DNA of 64,000 nt from Terebella lapidaria (lineage: Eukaryota; Annelida; Polychaeta; Terebellida; Terebellidae). A program made the position numbers and the translations under genes. The stretch spans positions 7,316,001 to 7,380,000 of the forward strand of contig OX424560.1 of assembly GCA_949152475.1 (NCBI GenBank), in the 5' to 3' direction. Below are positions 13,736 through 25,200 of the stretch, piece after piece; the first letter of the stretch is position 1; the number at the start of each line of letters is the position of its first letter. Below the pieces are notes generated by a model. The model made no database searches, had not been told where the DNA came from, and was given only the letters and a program-made list of their open reading frames with translations.

Positions 13736-14099
13736 TTTTTTATACAGACACATCTTGTGGTAAGATCCCGACTCCAATCGATCTTGGTGGATTGACTGGC
13801 AACACATTTCATGCTAAAATTAGCCTGTTTAACACACATGGCTTGTGAATACTCTACGGGTGGGAGTTTTTGATGCATGATGACGAAACCGCAGAGGCAC
13901 GATAAGAAAAACTGTCTCACGTAGAATGTTGTTTTTCAGAATGATCAAATAAACATTAATTAGTTAACAGACTAACTCATTACGTCCATTAAAATACCCA
14001 CTTGGACACCTGTGTTCACTCCAATACCCTGTACCATGAAAACAAATGCCACTGGATTCTTGTTCAGAATACAGAACTGATGTTTTTGGTGAAAACAGA
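13736..14099. other. Unassigned spacer
   Basis: No gene or clear repeat is seen between element E and the 132-bp satellite. Confidence 0.4.
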
Positions 14100-15070
14100 A
14101 CAATATTACCGAATAAGTTAACATTAATTCTACTAGTTAAATCTATTATTGACCACAATAAAAATGGTTGAGACAATAAATATTTATTATTGCGCTCAAC
14201 AAAGTAAAGGTTTTGTCCAGTAGAGATTTCACGGGTGTAACCGAATAAGTTAACATTATTTTTACTAGTTAAGTCTATTATTGACCACAATAAAAATGGT
14301 TAAGACGAGAAATATTTATTATTGAGCTCAACAAAGTAAAGGTTTTGTCCAGTAGAGATTTCACGGGTGTACCGAATAAGTTAACATTAATTTTACTAGT
14401 TAAGTCTATTATTGACCACAATAAAAATGGTTAAGACGAGAAATATTTATTATTGAGCTGAACAAAATAAAGGTTTTGTCCAGTAGAGATTTCACGGGTG
14501 TAACCGAATAAGTTAACATTAATTTTACTAGTTGAGTCTATTATTGACCACAATAAAAATGGTTAAGACGAGACATGTTTATTATTGAGCTCAACAAAGT
14601 AAAGGTTTTGTCCAGTAGAGATTTCACGGGTGTTACCGAATAATCTAACATTGTTTTTACTAGTTAAGTCTATTATTGACCACAACAAACAATAGTTGAG
14701 ACGAGAAATATTTATTATTGGGCTTAACAAAGTAAAGGCTCTGGCCAGTAGAGATTCTATGACTGTAGCCAAAATTTAGTTAAAATTATTTTTGCTAGTT
14801 AAGTCTATTGATGACCACAATAACAATACAATGTAGTTAAGACAAGAAACATTTATTATTGAGCTCAACAAAGTAAAGGTTTCGTCCAGTAGAAATTTCA
14901 TGGGTGTAACCGAATAAGTTAACATTATTTTTACTAGTAAATTCTATTATTGACAACAGTAAAATTAGTTAGGACAAGAAACATTCATTATTGGGGTCAA
15001 CGAGATAGAAATTTGATGGTTGTGATGATGGTCATATTATGAAAGGAGTTAACATCAATTTTTGCTTGTT
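14100..15070. repeat. Tandem satellite, ~132-bp unit, ~7 copies
   Basis: The phrase GTAAAGGTTTTGTCCAGTAG recurs at about 14204, 14336, 14466, 14599, 14732 and 14874, a period of 130-142 bp. It is accompanied by AATAAGTTAACATTAATTTT and GTCTATTATTGACCACAATA. Identity is highest in the middle and falls to the right. Open frames across it are repeat-derived. Confidence 0.92.
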
Positions 15071-15074
15071 GAGT

Positions 15075-15860
15075 CTGTTAATAGTTTATGGGTCGACAGG
15101 GATGATAGGGCAATGGGGGATACACCCCAGCGGTCGTCAGCGACTGGAGTTCGTCTAGTTTATTATTCTATTACAATGTACTCTATTCTTAACTTTTTAT
15201 TTTTCTGCTGGCCTACCCCAGTCTGTGGAATTTTTTTTAAACACTTGGACTAGCAAATTGGACTGACTGTATATCATAAGCAAATACGAGCTGTCTCTAT
15301 CAAATGATGATGTTAACAATGATTTTATTGGCTCCCTCAGTTAAACAAGATGCATTTTCTGTCATTTTCCAGCGAACACAATGTTATGACAACAAAGTAA
15401 ATTGAATTTGTTAAACTTAAAAAGTACTCCATACTTTTCACTTTTTTGTGATTCATAGTCATGTACACAAGTTATGACTTCACAGCAGGCAAAGTACACA
15501 TATCCCCACAACTATATGTTCATCTTTTTAAGCAAAATATTTGTTTCATTATTACTACGATATATACATTCCAAAATTTCTATGGGTCAAACATGTAGTT
15601 TCGATCCCTTGCATGTTGATGAAACACTTATCAATTTGTCAAGGGTTAGTGTGAAGCAAGCTTGTCGACCCGGGATCCCCCATCTTCACAATGGGGATGC
15701 ATACGCATTCGTCAGGTAATTTGTCATCAACAAAATGGCTAACATCTTAAGTATGTGTTAGTATTACAGTAAAACGTGTGGTATAGCACACCTCAATCTC
15801 CGTGTCATCCCAACTCACAAGCATAGATGAGTTCTTTTTTATATCTGGTAATTCAGCCAA
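15075..15860. other. Unassigned spacer
   Basis: No gene is supported. A frame at 15574-15718 ends at a possible GT donor (CGTCAG|GTAATT), but its product is not recognisable. Confidence 0.35.
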
Positions 15861-15864
15861 AAAT

Positions 15865-16009
15865 ACTCAGTAATGTATATCAGACGGATCTAATTCCCCA
15901 GGAAAACATGTCCAGGGACATATTTGTATCCCTGGACATATGTCCCTGGACATATGTCCCTGGACATGTTTTCCTGGGGAATTAGGTCCGTCTGATATAT
16001 ATCACTGAG
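15865..16009. repeat. Large palindrome (~60-bp arms)
   Basis: The left arm starts ACTCAGTAATGTATATCAGA and runs through CTAATTCCCCAGGAAAACAT. The right arm reads back its reverse complement, ending TCTGATATATATCACTGAG. The centre is a run of the decamer-like phrase TCCCTGGACATATG, itself self-complementary. The whole is a near-perfect hairpin of about 145 bp. Confidence 0.9.
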
Positions 16010-16044
16010 AATATTCCTAGGAAATGTTGTCCAGTGGGACAATA

Positions 16045-16110
16045 TTCTCAGTAATGTATATCAGACGGACCTAATTCCCCAGGAAAACATGTCCAGGGAC
16101 ATATTTCTCC
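16045..16110. repeat. Third arm of the palindrome (direct copy)
   Basis: Another copy of the left arm (CTCAGTAATGTATATCAGAC through GTCCAGGGACATATTT) follows 35 bp after the palindrome, without its own partner arm. Before it lies a small inverted pair around TTGTCCAGTGGGACAA. Confidence 0.85.
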
Positions 16111-16159
16111 GACACTCATGTCCAGGCAGACTATTTTCCCGAGGAATATATGTCCGGGG

Positions 16160-17500
16160 GACCTAAAATACATGGGACATATGTTCCATTTACACCTGCC
16201 CTGGGGTTCGTGAGGTTCGTGAGGATGAAATCAAGAATAGATTTTGAGACTTGGTTTCCAATCGATTACTCAAAAAGTATTCATGCAGTGGCTGCAGAAC
16301 TTTGCATGGAGGTTCAAATACCACCAGGGAAGAACCCCACTGATTTGGGGATCAAGCCGTCGAATGATTTTTGACCAAGAGCTCGGAACCAATATCTTGG
16401 GTATCTTGGGTTGAGATGACCCCTGGTGTCAATTTTTTTTTCGTGGACTCGACACACTGGTTTGGCCGTATCTCGAAAACGGTGCTTCGTAGAGCGAAAT
16501 GGAGCTAAATTTCGGCCTCCTGGCATCTGGCAAACTAGTCTAGGGGGTATCTTTGATCAAACGACCCGTGGTGTCGATTTTTTTTTTCGCCGACCCGGCA
16601 CTTCCTGAATGCCTGTTTCTCGGAAACGGTGTGTCTTAGAGCAAAACGAAGCTCAATTTCAGCCCACTGGCACTAGACAAACTAGACTAAGGTATCTTGG
16701 GTCAAGACGACTCCTGATGTCGATTTTTTTTCTACGACTCGGCACTTTCTGCTTGGCCATATCTCGGAAACGGTGCATCGCAGAGCAAACTTATTTCTGG
16801 CCTCCTGGCACTATACAAACACCCTGGTGTCGAATTTCTTTCCCGACTAGGCATCTACTGTTTGGCCGTATCTAGGAAACCGTGCGTCACAGAGCGAAAC
16901 GGAGATTAATTTCGGCCTTATGGCACTAGACTTGGATTGGTCTAGGGGGTATCTCGGGAAGAGATGACCCCTGGTGTCAATATTTTTTCCCCAACTCGGC
17001 ATTTCCTGTTTGGCCGTATCTCGCAAAAGGTGGATCGTAGAGCGAAACGGAGCTTGATATCGGTCACCTGGGACTAGACAAACTAGTCTAGGGGGTATCC
17101 TGGGTCGAGACGACCCCTGGTGTCGATTTTTTTCTCCGACTCGACACTGCTTGTTTGGCTGTTTCTCGTAAACTGTGCTTAGTAGAGCAGATGGAGCTTA
17201 ATTTCGCCCTGTTGGCATTAGACAAGACAACCTCTGGTGTCAATTTTTTTTTCTCTGACCCGGCACTTCCTGTTTGGCTGTATCTTGAAAAAGGTGCTTC
17301 GTAGAGCGAAACAGAGCTTCATTCGGCTTTCTGACACTAGACAAACTAGTCTAGGGGGACGGTGTGAATATTGGGTCGAGACGACCCCTGGTGTCAAACT
17401 TTCTGCCCGATTCAATATCTTCAATATCTCAGAAACGGTCCATCGTAGAGCAAAACGGGAGTTATTTTCAGAATCATTGCCCAAGACAGGCATATATAAA
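16160..17500. repeat. Tandem satellite, ~146-bp unit, ~8 copies
   Basis: The phrase CCTGGTGTCGATTTTTTT recurs at about 16424, 16569, 16715, 16825, 16971, 17117, 17231 and 17389. Most spacings are near 146 bp and some units are shorter. Companion phrases are TTTGGCCGTATCTCGGAAAC, GGTGCTTCGTAGAGCGAAAC and ACTAGACAAACTAGTCTAGG. Units are diverged (perhaps 75-85%). Unusually for this window, the unit is fairly GC- and CpG-rich. Confidence 0.9.
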
Positions 17501-17760
17501 GGGTATCAGGGATGAACTCTGACCTTGACCTGAATTTTTATGTTAATTTGGTATTCTTCATTTCCGTTGATATCTCAGTAACGGTGTGTCGTAAAGCAGA
17601 ATGAACATTCTACACAAAGATAAGGGGTTTGTCAGTTAAACTTTAACCACGGATGTTTTCAGTCATCATGGTTCTAGACTAGGTATCTTAGGTGTATGTT
17701 AGGTAGGAATAGAGCTTCTTACGAAATGCCCCAAGGCATCTTTAGGCCTTGACGTCCAGT
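17501..17760. repeat. Degenerate flank of the 146-bp satellite
   Basis: A last weak unit (TTGATATCTCAGTAACGGTG) is followed by single-copy-looking sequence up to the 210-bp satellite. No gene is seen. Confidence 0.5.
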
Positions 17761-17764
17761 TATT

Positions 17765-20090
17765 ATTATTATCGGCTAACAACAAACATATACGCGTAGT
17801 AGGGTACTAGTATGTGAATACTATTAACTTCATTCAGCATAAAATGGGCTTGCCAGCTCTACCACTGTTTCAAGCAAAACTTTATGCACTCCTGGCAGTC
17901 AACTTTTATATAAAAAAAATACCATAACGGCCATAGTAGAAATACTATGACCATTACGGTTATTTTGATTATTATTGCTATCATTGCTAGCTGACAACAA
18001 ACATATATGTGTATTAGGATGCTAGTGTGTGAATACTGTTAACTTCATTCAGCATAAAATGGGCTTGCCAGCTCTACCACTGTTTCAAGCAGAATTTTAT
18101 TTACTTGTAGCAGCCAACATTTATAAAAAAAAAAATTACCATACTGACCATAGTAGAAGTACTATGACCAGCATGGTTATTTTTATTATAATCATTATTG
18201 TTGGCTAACAACAAACATATACTGTAAAACGACTAATTTTGGCAGATGAGTTATTGGCAAATTTGGCGGTAGGGGCGGAACCGTCAAATTAAATCGTCCG
18301 CCAAATTAACTAGATATATGTTAAGAAATACATGTGAGTTTTAAAATGTTAAATTAAATATCCGTTAAAGAACGTGGGGCTCACAACCGCCAAATTTAAT
18401 AGCTGCATATATTAGTCTTTTTACAGTACGTGTAGTAGGGTACTAGTATGTGAATACTGTTAACTTCATTCAGCATATACTGGGCTTGTCAGCTCTACCA
18501 CTGTTTCAAGCAAAAGTTCATTTACTTGTAGCAGTCAACTTTTGTAAAAAAAAAAATTGCCATAATGGCCATAGTAGAAATACTATACCAGTATGGTTAT
18601 TTTGATTATTATCATTATTGTTGGCTAACAACAAACATATACCTGTAGTAGGGTACTAGTATGTGAATACTGTTAACTTCGTTCAGCATAAACTGGGCTT
18701 GTCAGCTCTACCACTGTTTCAAGCAAAAGTTCATTTACTTGTAGCAGTCAACTTTTGTAAAAAAAAAAAATTGCCATAATGGCCATAGTAGAAATACTAT
18801 ACCAGTATGGTTATTTTGATTATTATCATTATTGTTGGCTAACAACAAACATATACCTGTAGTAGGGTACTAATATGTGAATACTGTTAACTTCGTTCAG
18901 CATAAACTGGGCTTGTCAGCTCTACCACTGTTTCAAGCAAAAATTCATTTACTTGTAGCAGTCAACTTTTGTAAAAAAAATTGCCATACTGGCCATAGTA
19001 GAAATACTATGACCAGTATGGTTATTTTGATTATTATTATTATTCTTGGCTAACAACAAACATATACATGTAGTAGGGTACTAGTATGTGAATACTGTTA
19101 ACCTTATCCAGCATAAAGTAGGCTTGCCAGCTTCACCACTGTTTCAAGCAAAATTATTTTTACTTCTAGCAGCCAACTGTTAAAAAAAATTTACCATACT
19201 GGCCATAGTAGAAATACTATGACCAGTATGGTTATTTTGATTATTATTATTTTGTTGGCTAACAAAAAACATATACCTGTAGTAGAGTACTAGTATGTGA
19301 ATACTGTTAACTTCATCCAGCATAAAATTGCAAAGTCAGCCCTACCACTGCTTCAGGCAAAAATTTATTTACTCGTAGCAGTCAACTTTTATGAAAAAAA
19401 ATTACCATACTGGCCATAGTAGAAATACTATGGCCAGTATGGTTATTTTGATTACTATTATTATTGTTATCTAACTACAAACATATACCTGTAGTGGGGT
19501 ACTAGTATGTGAATACTGTTAACTTAATCCAGCATAAAATTGCAAAGTCAGCCCTACCACTGTTTCAAGCAAAAATTTATTTACTCGTAGCAGTCAACTT
19601 TTGTAAGAAAAAAATTACCATACTGGCCATAGTAGAAATACTATGACCAGTATGGTTATTTTGATTATTATTATTGTTGTTTGCTAACAACAAACATATA
19701 CCTGTAGTAGGGTACTAGTATGTGAATACTGTTAACTTCATTCAGCACAGAGTGGGCTTGCCAGCTCTATCACTGTTTCAAGCAAAAATTTATTTACTCG
19801 TAGCAGTCAACTTTTATAAAAAAAAAATACCATACTGGCCATAGTAGAAATACTATGGCCAGTATGGCTTTTTATATTTTTATTATTTTTGTTGGCTAAC
19901 AACAAACGTACATGTGTAGTGGGGTACTAGTGTGAATGCTGTTAACTTCATTCAGCATAAAATGGGAAAGTCAGCCCTACCACTTTTTCAAGCAAAAAAT
20001 TTTTTTTGAAAAAAATAACCGCACTGGCCATAGTAGGAATACTACGGCCAGTGTGGTTATCTCGATCATAATTATATTGTTACTGGTGAA
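17765..20090. repeat. Tandem satellite, ~210-bp unit with internal hairpin, ~10 copies
   Basis: The phrase GGCTAACAACAAACATATAC recurs every ~210 bp, starting near 17770. Each unit has AATACTGTTAACTTCATTCA, CACTGTTTCAAGCAAAA, TACTTGTAGCAGTCAACTTT and an 18-bp inverted pair ACCATACTGGCCATAGTA / TACTATGRCCAGTATGGT around a GAAA loop. One unit carries a 205-bp MITE at 18222-18426. The last unit (about 20010-20060) has altered both arms of the hairpin yet still pairs at the changed positions. Confidence 0.93.
18222..18426. mobile_element. 205-bp MITE with TA target duplication
   Basis: It is inserted in one unit of the 210-bp satellite, so the empty site is known from its neighbours (CATATACCTGTAG). 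The left end is CTGTAAAACGACTAAT and the right end is ATTAGTCTTTTTACAG, an inverted repeat of about 16 bp. TA flanks both sides (18220-18221, 18427-18428). The TA target duplication and short inverted repeats suggest the Tc1/mariner group. It is too short to code. Confidence 0.9.
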
Positions 20091-20099
20091 CTATAAGAA

Positions 20100-20449
20100 A
20101 TAATATATAACAGTTGACTTAAATTGACTTATAGCAGTCGATTTATTTTTACTCATGTATAGTGCATTCCATTGTGCACTACACTGCCCCTGGTGGCAGT
20201 GTCCAACACCATGACTAATTTCAGTTTATGGTGTCACAATCTCAAGTGCTGCCGCCTAGTGGCAGACCACCTGCTGCAGTAAAAAAAATTGTTGACTTGA
20301 CAGAGTAAAAAAAAGTTGATGTATTGAGGTAAATGCTGGTTTACTGTAAAACCTAGTGTTCCTGACTGGTAACATGAAGTATAAAAAGATGGGCACCAGA
20401 GACCTTTACCTTTGATTTAACCACCTTCATTTTGAAACGTTTCTGCTGA
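20100..20449. other. Unassigned spacer with fragments of AGCAGTnnA motif
   Basis: Pieces resembling the 210-bp unit (TTATAGCAGTCGATTTATTT) and a TTGACTTGACAGAGTAAAAA phrase are present. No gene is evident. Confidence 0.4.
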
Positions 20450-21845
20450 GTCTGCAAATTCGTCGACTTTGGGCCTATGGCCCTTCATTTATTTGTTTAT
20501 TTGTCCGTGCGCATAACTCGTAACTAAATATTCCGATCGATGTGAAATTTATAAGGATGAAGCGGTATGTCAGTGGTAATGTCAAAATCGGATAAAAACG
20601 GTTGCTATGCCTACGGAAAAAGTAAAAATAACATAATTAGCTCTAACCCCGGTTCTGCTTGATATTTTTCCAACTTTTCTTTGGCCAATTCCCGATCGTC
20701 TGGTGTACGACCGATGGTCGTACGACGAAACCTCTCCATTATTGACCGATGTCGAAAAATTGGGGGTTCACGATTTCAGTTAATTTTTGCCAACGACGTT
20801 TCAGTGCAAATGTATGCGCTCATGACTCGAATGCAAACGGTCCGATCGATCTGAAATTTATAGGACTTGAGTGCTATGGTAGTGGCTCGGTCCCGTTCGA
20901 ATTTTGTCAAAATCGGATAAAAACGGTTGGCAACGGAAAAAAAGAAAATCACATAATTGGCTTTGCACGATTAGGACTCCGGTTCTAATCAATAATAAAA
21001 TTTCAACCCATTTTGTATTTTTCTTTGGTCACTTCCCGATCGTATGGCGTACAACTGATGGTCTTCAGATCAGAACTCTCAATTATCGCTAAGGTCGAGA
21101 ATTTGGGGGTCACGATTTTATTACTTGTGAGTGTTCCGAGATTCGAGACCATATTGTGAAGCCAGTTATCGATCTGTTTAGATCGTTTTCGTTCATAAGA
21201 TGTGCTTTGACAATAGAAACATTACGGTGAATTTTTACAGCTCTTCACAGAAGAGGTCAAAATCGAAAAGTTGCAATAACTCCGTTTATATTCATGATTA
21301 ATTTTCCCAAATATTTTTTTATTTTTCTGTGGTCAATTCTCCATCATTTGCTATATGACCAATGGTCGTACGATCAAAATTCCCCATTATCGCCCATTAT
21401 CGAGAATGTAAGGGTCATCAGCTGATATTACAGATTCGTAATATTTCAAGTAGTAAATAATTAAAAAAAACCACTAAAGATTTTCAATAGAATATCTTAC
21501 GCAGTATAAATCTGAGTGAGCCTGCAAATTTTGGAAGGTGAGTGTCAAGGAATTTAGGCCGTGGTCGAGAATATGGTCAAAATAGAGAAATCACAGGAAC
21601 TCTACTTTTAACAATGATTTATCCTCCCATGATTTTTGTATTTTTCTATGGCCAATTCCTGACCATTTGATAGATAACCAATTGTCCTATGACCAAGATC
21701 CCCGATTATCGCCCACTTTGAAAATGCAAAGGCTATCAGCTTTAATTTTAGTGACTAAATCTGAAGGGCGAGGGTCTGCAATCTCTGATCGTCCCGTTGG
21801 TCTTGAATCAATTTATCAAATAGATCTATCAAAAGAGTCGAATTT
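20450..21845. repeat. Tandem satellite, ~320-bp unit, ~4 diverged copies
   Basis: The phrase TTTTTCTNTGGCCAATTCC recurs near 20672, 21012, 21325 and 21636. Each is followed by GACCAATGGTCGTACGAC-type and CCCATTATCGCC-type sequence. Related single units lie at 1270-1460 and 44770-45260. The block runs up to the first recognised TRPM exon; no upstream exon could be read through it. Confidence 0.8.
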
Positions 21846-22088
21846 GTGAAAGGCCAGTGAAGCGAGTTCGTCTGACATCTGGTATGTTAAAATTAAAATT
21901 ACGGATATGGAATGATATGAAATTGTTTTCTAATGAATGATTGATATTTATTTGGAATGGGAACATGGGGAATCTTCCCATTGATCCAATCACTCGAGAA
22001 TATGTTAAAATCATGTGGCACCTTATAATATATGAATAAATCTCACTGTATGCTAGTTTTGAACCTGGTTACCAGGTTTTTCAATCAG

Positions 22089-22298
22089 TGCAGCGTCGAC
22101 CTGTTGAATGAATGCTACGAGTCGGACAAGCACAATGCCAGACAACTGCTGTTTCGCAAAGTGACGTTTGCACAGGCCACGGTGACCAGTTTCGCCATAG
22201 AAGCTGATCGCAAGGAGTTAATTGGCCATCCGGCTTATCGAACCACTATCGATTCAGTCTGGAGGGGCTGGCTACACAAAGACAATGGACTCTTTCGG
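22089..22298 (+). CDS. TRPM exon a (end of TRPM homology region)
   Basis: This encodes 70 residues beginning CSVDLLNECYESDKHNARQL and ending WLHKDNGLFR. It matches the conserved TRPM segment of helical repeats before S1 (the '...CY...AVEAD...FIAH...' block). The acceptor is TCAATCAG|TGC and the donor CTTTCGG|GTAAGG, phase 0. A slightly earlier acceptor at 22076 would add a few residues in the same frame. Confidence 0.85.
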
Positions 22299-25200
22299 GT
22301 AAGGTTGTAAGCACAAATATCTGGGTAATATTAGCTTGGATAGAGTAAGGAACTGGTAATGATTGTCGACATTGTGCTAGATACTGCAGCACACATACGT
22401 GCATTTTTTCTCCCGCCCAACCAGGGAGGGATTCGAGAGAGGGGAGGGGTGGGGCGAAAGCCTAGATCGAAAGAGCGGCGAGCGTAGCGAGCCCCTGTCG
22501 GCCGGGGGTCCCGGGCCCGCTCAAGAGCTGCAGACGCTGAGTGTTTTGTATCCCCGATGGTATGTTCTAGGGCTCTCCTTGGTCCAAATCTGCGGTGGCT
22601 GATATGTGACATCTAAATTTTTTTTGCAGGACACCAATTTAAAAAGATAGCAAAATATTAACTCGTGAATAAACTATTCTATTTGCAAATAAAACATTCT
22701 ATTCACGAATAAAACATTCTATTCACGAATAAAACGTTCTATTCGCGAATAAAACTATTCTATTCCCGAATGAAACATTCTATTCACGAATAAAACTATT
22801 CTATTCGTGAATAAAACATTCTATTCACGAATAAAACGTTCTATTCGCGAATAAAACTATTCTATTCGCGAATAAAACATTCTATTCACGAATAAAACGT
22901 TCTATTCGCGAATAAAACTATTCTATTTGCGAATAAAACATTCTATTCACGAATAAAACTATTCTATTCGCGAATAAAACATTCTATTCACGAATAAAAC
23001 AATCTATTCAGGAATAAAACATTATATTCGCGAATAAAACATTCTATTCACGAATAAAACATTCTATTCACGAATAAAACGTTCTATTCACGAATAAAAC
23101 ATTCTATTCACGAATAAAACATTCTATTCACGAATAAAACGTTCTATTCACGAATAAAACATTCTATTATAATATTTTCCGGGTGAAATGTATGTTTCAA
23201 CCTATTACCGCTTATAACCATACTTTGATTATGCCAATAAAAAATCTAACATCAAAAGCTTTCAGAATAGAAACAAAGCCCGACCAAACATTTATATCTG
23301 AAGCTACACTGGCGTCATCAGGGGCAGACAGTGTGTAATTATAGTTGTTTCTACTGTACTACAGATGGAATTAGTGCCCAACTGCCCAAAAACTTATTAA
23401 AACAATTTGAAAATACGAAACAAGCACCGTGGAATAGGTTTACATAAGTACCTAATCACAAGCCAAAAGGCTACTGAGTTGATAGTGTCCTCGGGGACAG
23501 AATTAACGTCCCCCAGAAGTGACATCGGCTCAGTGGTAGAAATGTATGTATCACCCTATTACCGCTGATAACCAGAATTTGATTATGACAATAAAAACCT
23601 AACATCAAAAACTTTCAGGATGGAAACAAAACCCGACCAAACATTTATATCTGAAGCCACTCTGGCGCCATCAGGGGCAGACAGTGTGCAATTATAGCTG
23701 TTTCTACTGTACACCAGAGTGAATTAGTGCTCAACTGACCAACAACTTATTAAAACATTTCCAAGATCCGAAACGAAACAAGCCCCATGGAATAAGAGTA
23801 TGACAAGTACATAAGTACCTAATCACAAGCCACTAGGCTACTAGTGAGTTGATGGTATCCTCGAGGAAAGAATTTATGTCCACCAGCAGTGACACCGGCT
23901 CAGTGGTAAAAATGCAGTATCAACCTATCACCGCTGATAATCAGATTTTGCTGATGCCAAGAAAAATATATAATATCTCTCAGAATAGAAACAAAACCCG
24001 ACCCAAACATTTATGTCTGAAGCCACACCGGTCTCATCAGGGGCAGACAGTGTGTAATTATAGTTGTTTCTACTGTACACCAGATGGAATCAGTGCACAA
24101 CTGTCCAACAACTTTTTAAAACAATTTAAAAATCCAAAACAATCCCCGTGGAATAGGTGTATGACAAGTACATTAGTACCAAATCACAAGTCAAAGGCTA
24201 CTGAGTTCTCGGGGAAAGAATTAACGTCCACCAGCAGTGGCACCAGAACAGGGGTAGAAATGTAATTATCACACACTACTGTATAAACTACACAATGTAA
24301 TAGGACTCCGAAAGGTGTGATAATCTTGTTCTATCACCCTACTTCAAATTAGTCTGTATCACTCGCTGAACCACATCAGGCCGAAACTACTTTTTCTACT
24401 ACGTATGCGAGGTCAGGGGCCCGGGGGTTAGGGGGCCAGGGGCCCGCTTAACCCTTTAACTACCATAGGCGGTTTTCTGTATCCTCCCCAGGAATACTTC
24501 ATCACATGACATAAAATTCCCTTATAAATATCACACGGTTGAATTTAGCAAGATTTGAATGCTCAAAAGCATTTTATTGTCAAAGTACAAATTTCTTGTG
24601 AAGGGGAAGTACAAATTTCTTGTGAAGGTTGACACAGAGGGATTTCTTGTGAAGGTTGACACTAAGGCGCTCATGGGTCAAGGGCCTCATAAGCTGAAGG
24701 GATATGCATGTCAATGTGGTGTCTTGGGTAGTTTTATACCTTGGCCATTTTGCATGCTCCTTAAGAGTTATGTATGGCTGATCTGGGGGCGGATCTGGGA
24801 TTTGAGGGGAGGTCCAGACGTGAAATGTCGCTACGCGAGCTGGTGATCAAGCAAGACCCTTTGGTTCGGGGGTCTACCGGATACAGCATTCCAGAGCTCT
24901 CGTAAGTCTAATTATCAAAAATTATCACACAAAAATGCATGATCACTGTAGTTGGATTAAACAAAATGGCATGTTTTCCTGGTTTCGGACCCATCAAAGG
25001 AATATTTGCATTTGCCCATTCAATGCTGTCAATTTATGTATAGAAGGTGAAGGTAATAAGTGCTTTGACCTAAGAATGAGTGGGATGGCTCTAGAGCGAA
25101 CACAATGCTCGCGGCATGGGCGACATGTGATCACATATTAAAGAGACTCCAAATTCAGAGGTTTTTGGAGACCAGTCAACTGGTGGAGTTTACTAGTTCA

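Noticed and set aside
14100-15070. A CRISPR array or a repeat-protein gene
   Set aside because: The ~132-bp units are contiguous, carry stops in all frames, and behave as satellite DNA.
15661-15682. AAGCTTGTCGACCCGGGATC, a cluster of HindIII, SalI, SmaI and BamHI sites that looks like a cloning polylinker
   Set aside because: No vector sequence flanks it and the surroundings read as ordinary genomic sequence; a chance cluster or a library artefact cannot be told apart here.
22663-23170. CRISPR-like array
   Set aside because: It is a gapless 20-bp minisatellite with no unique spacers, in a eukaryotic intron.
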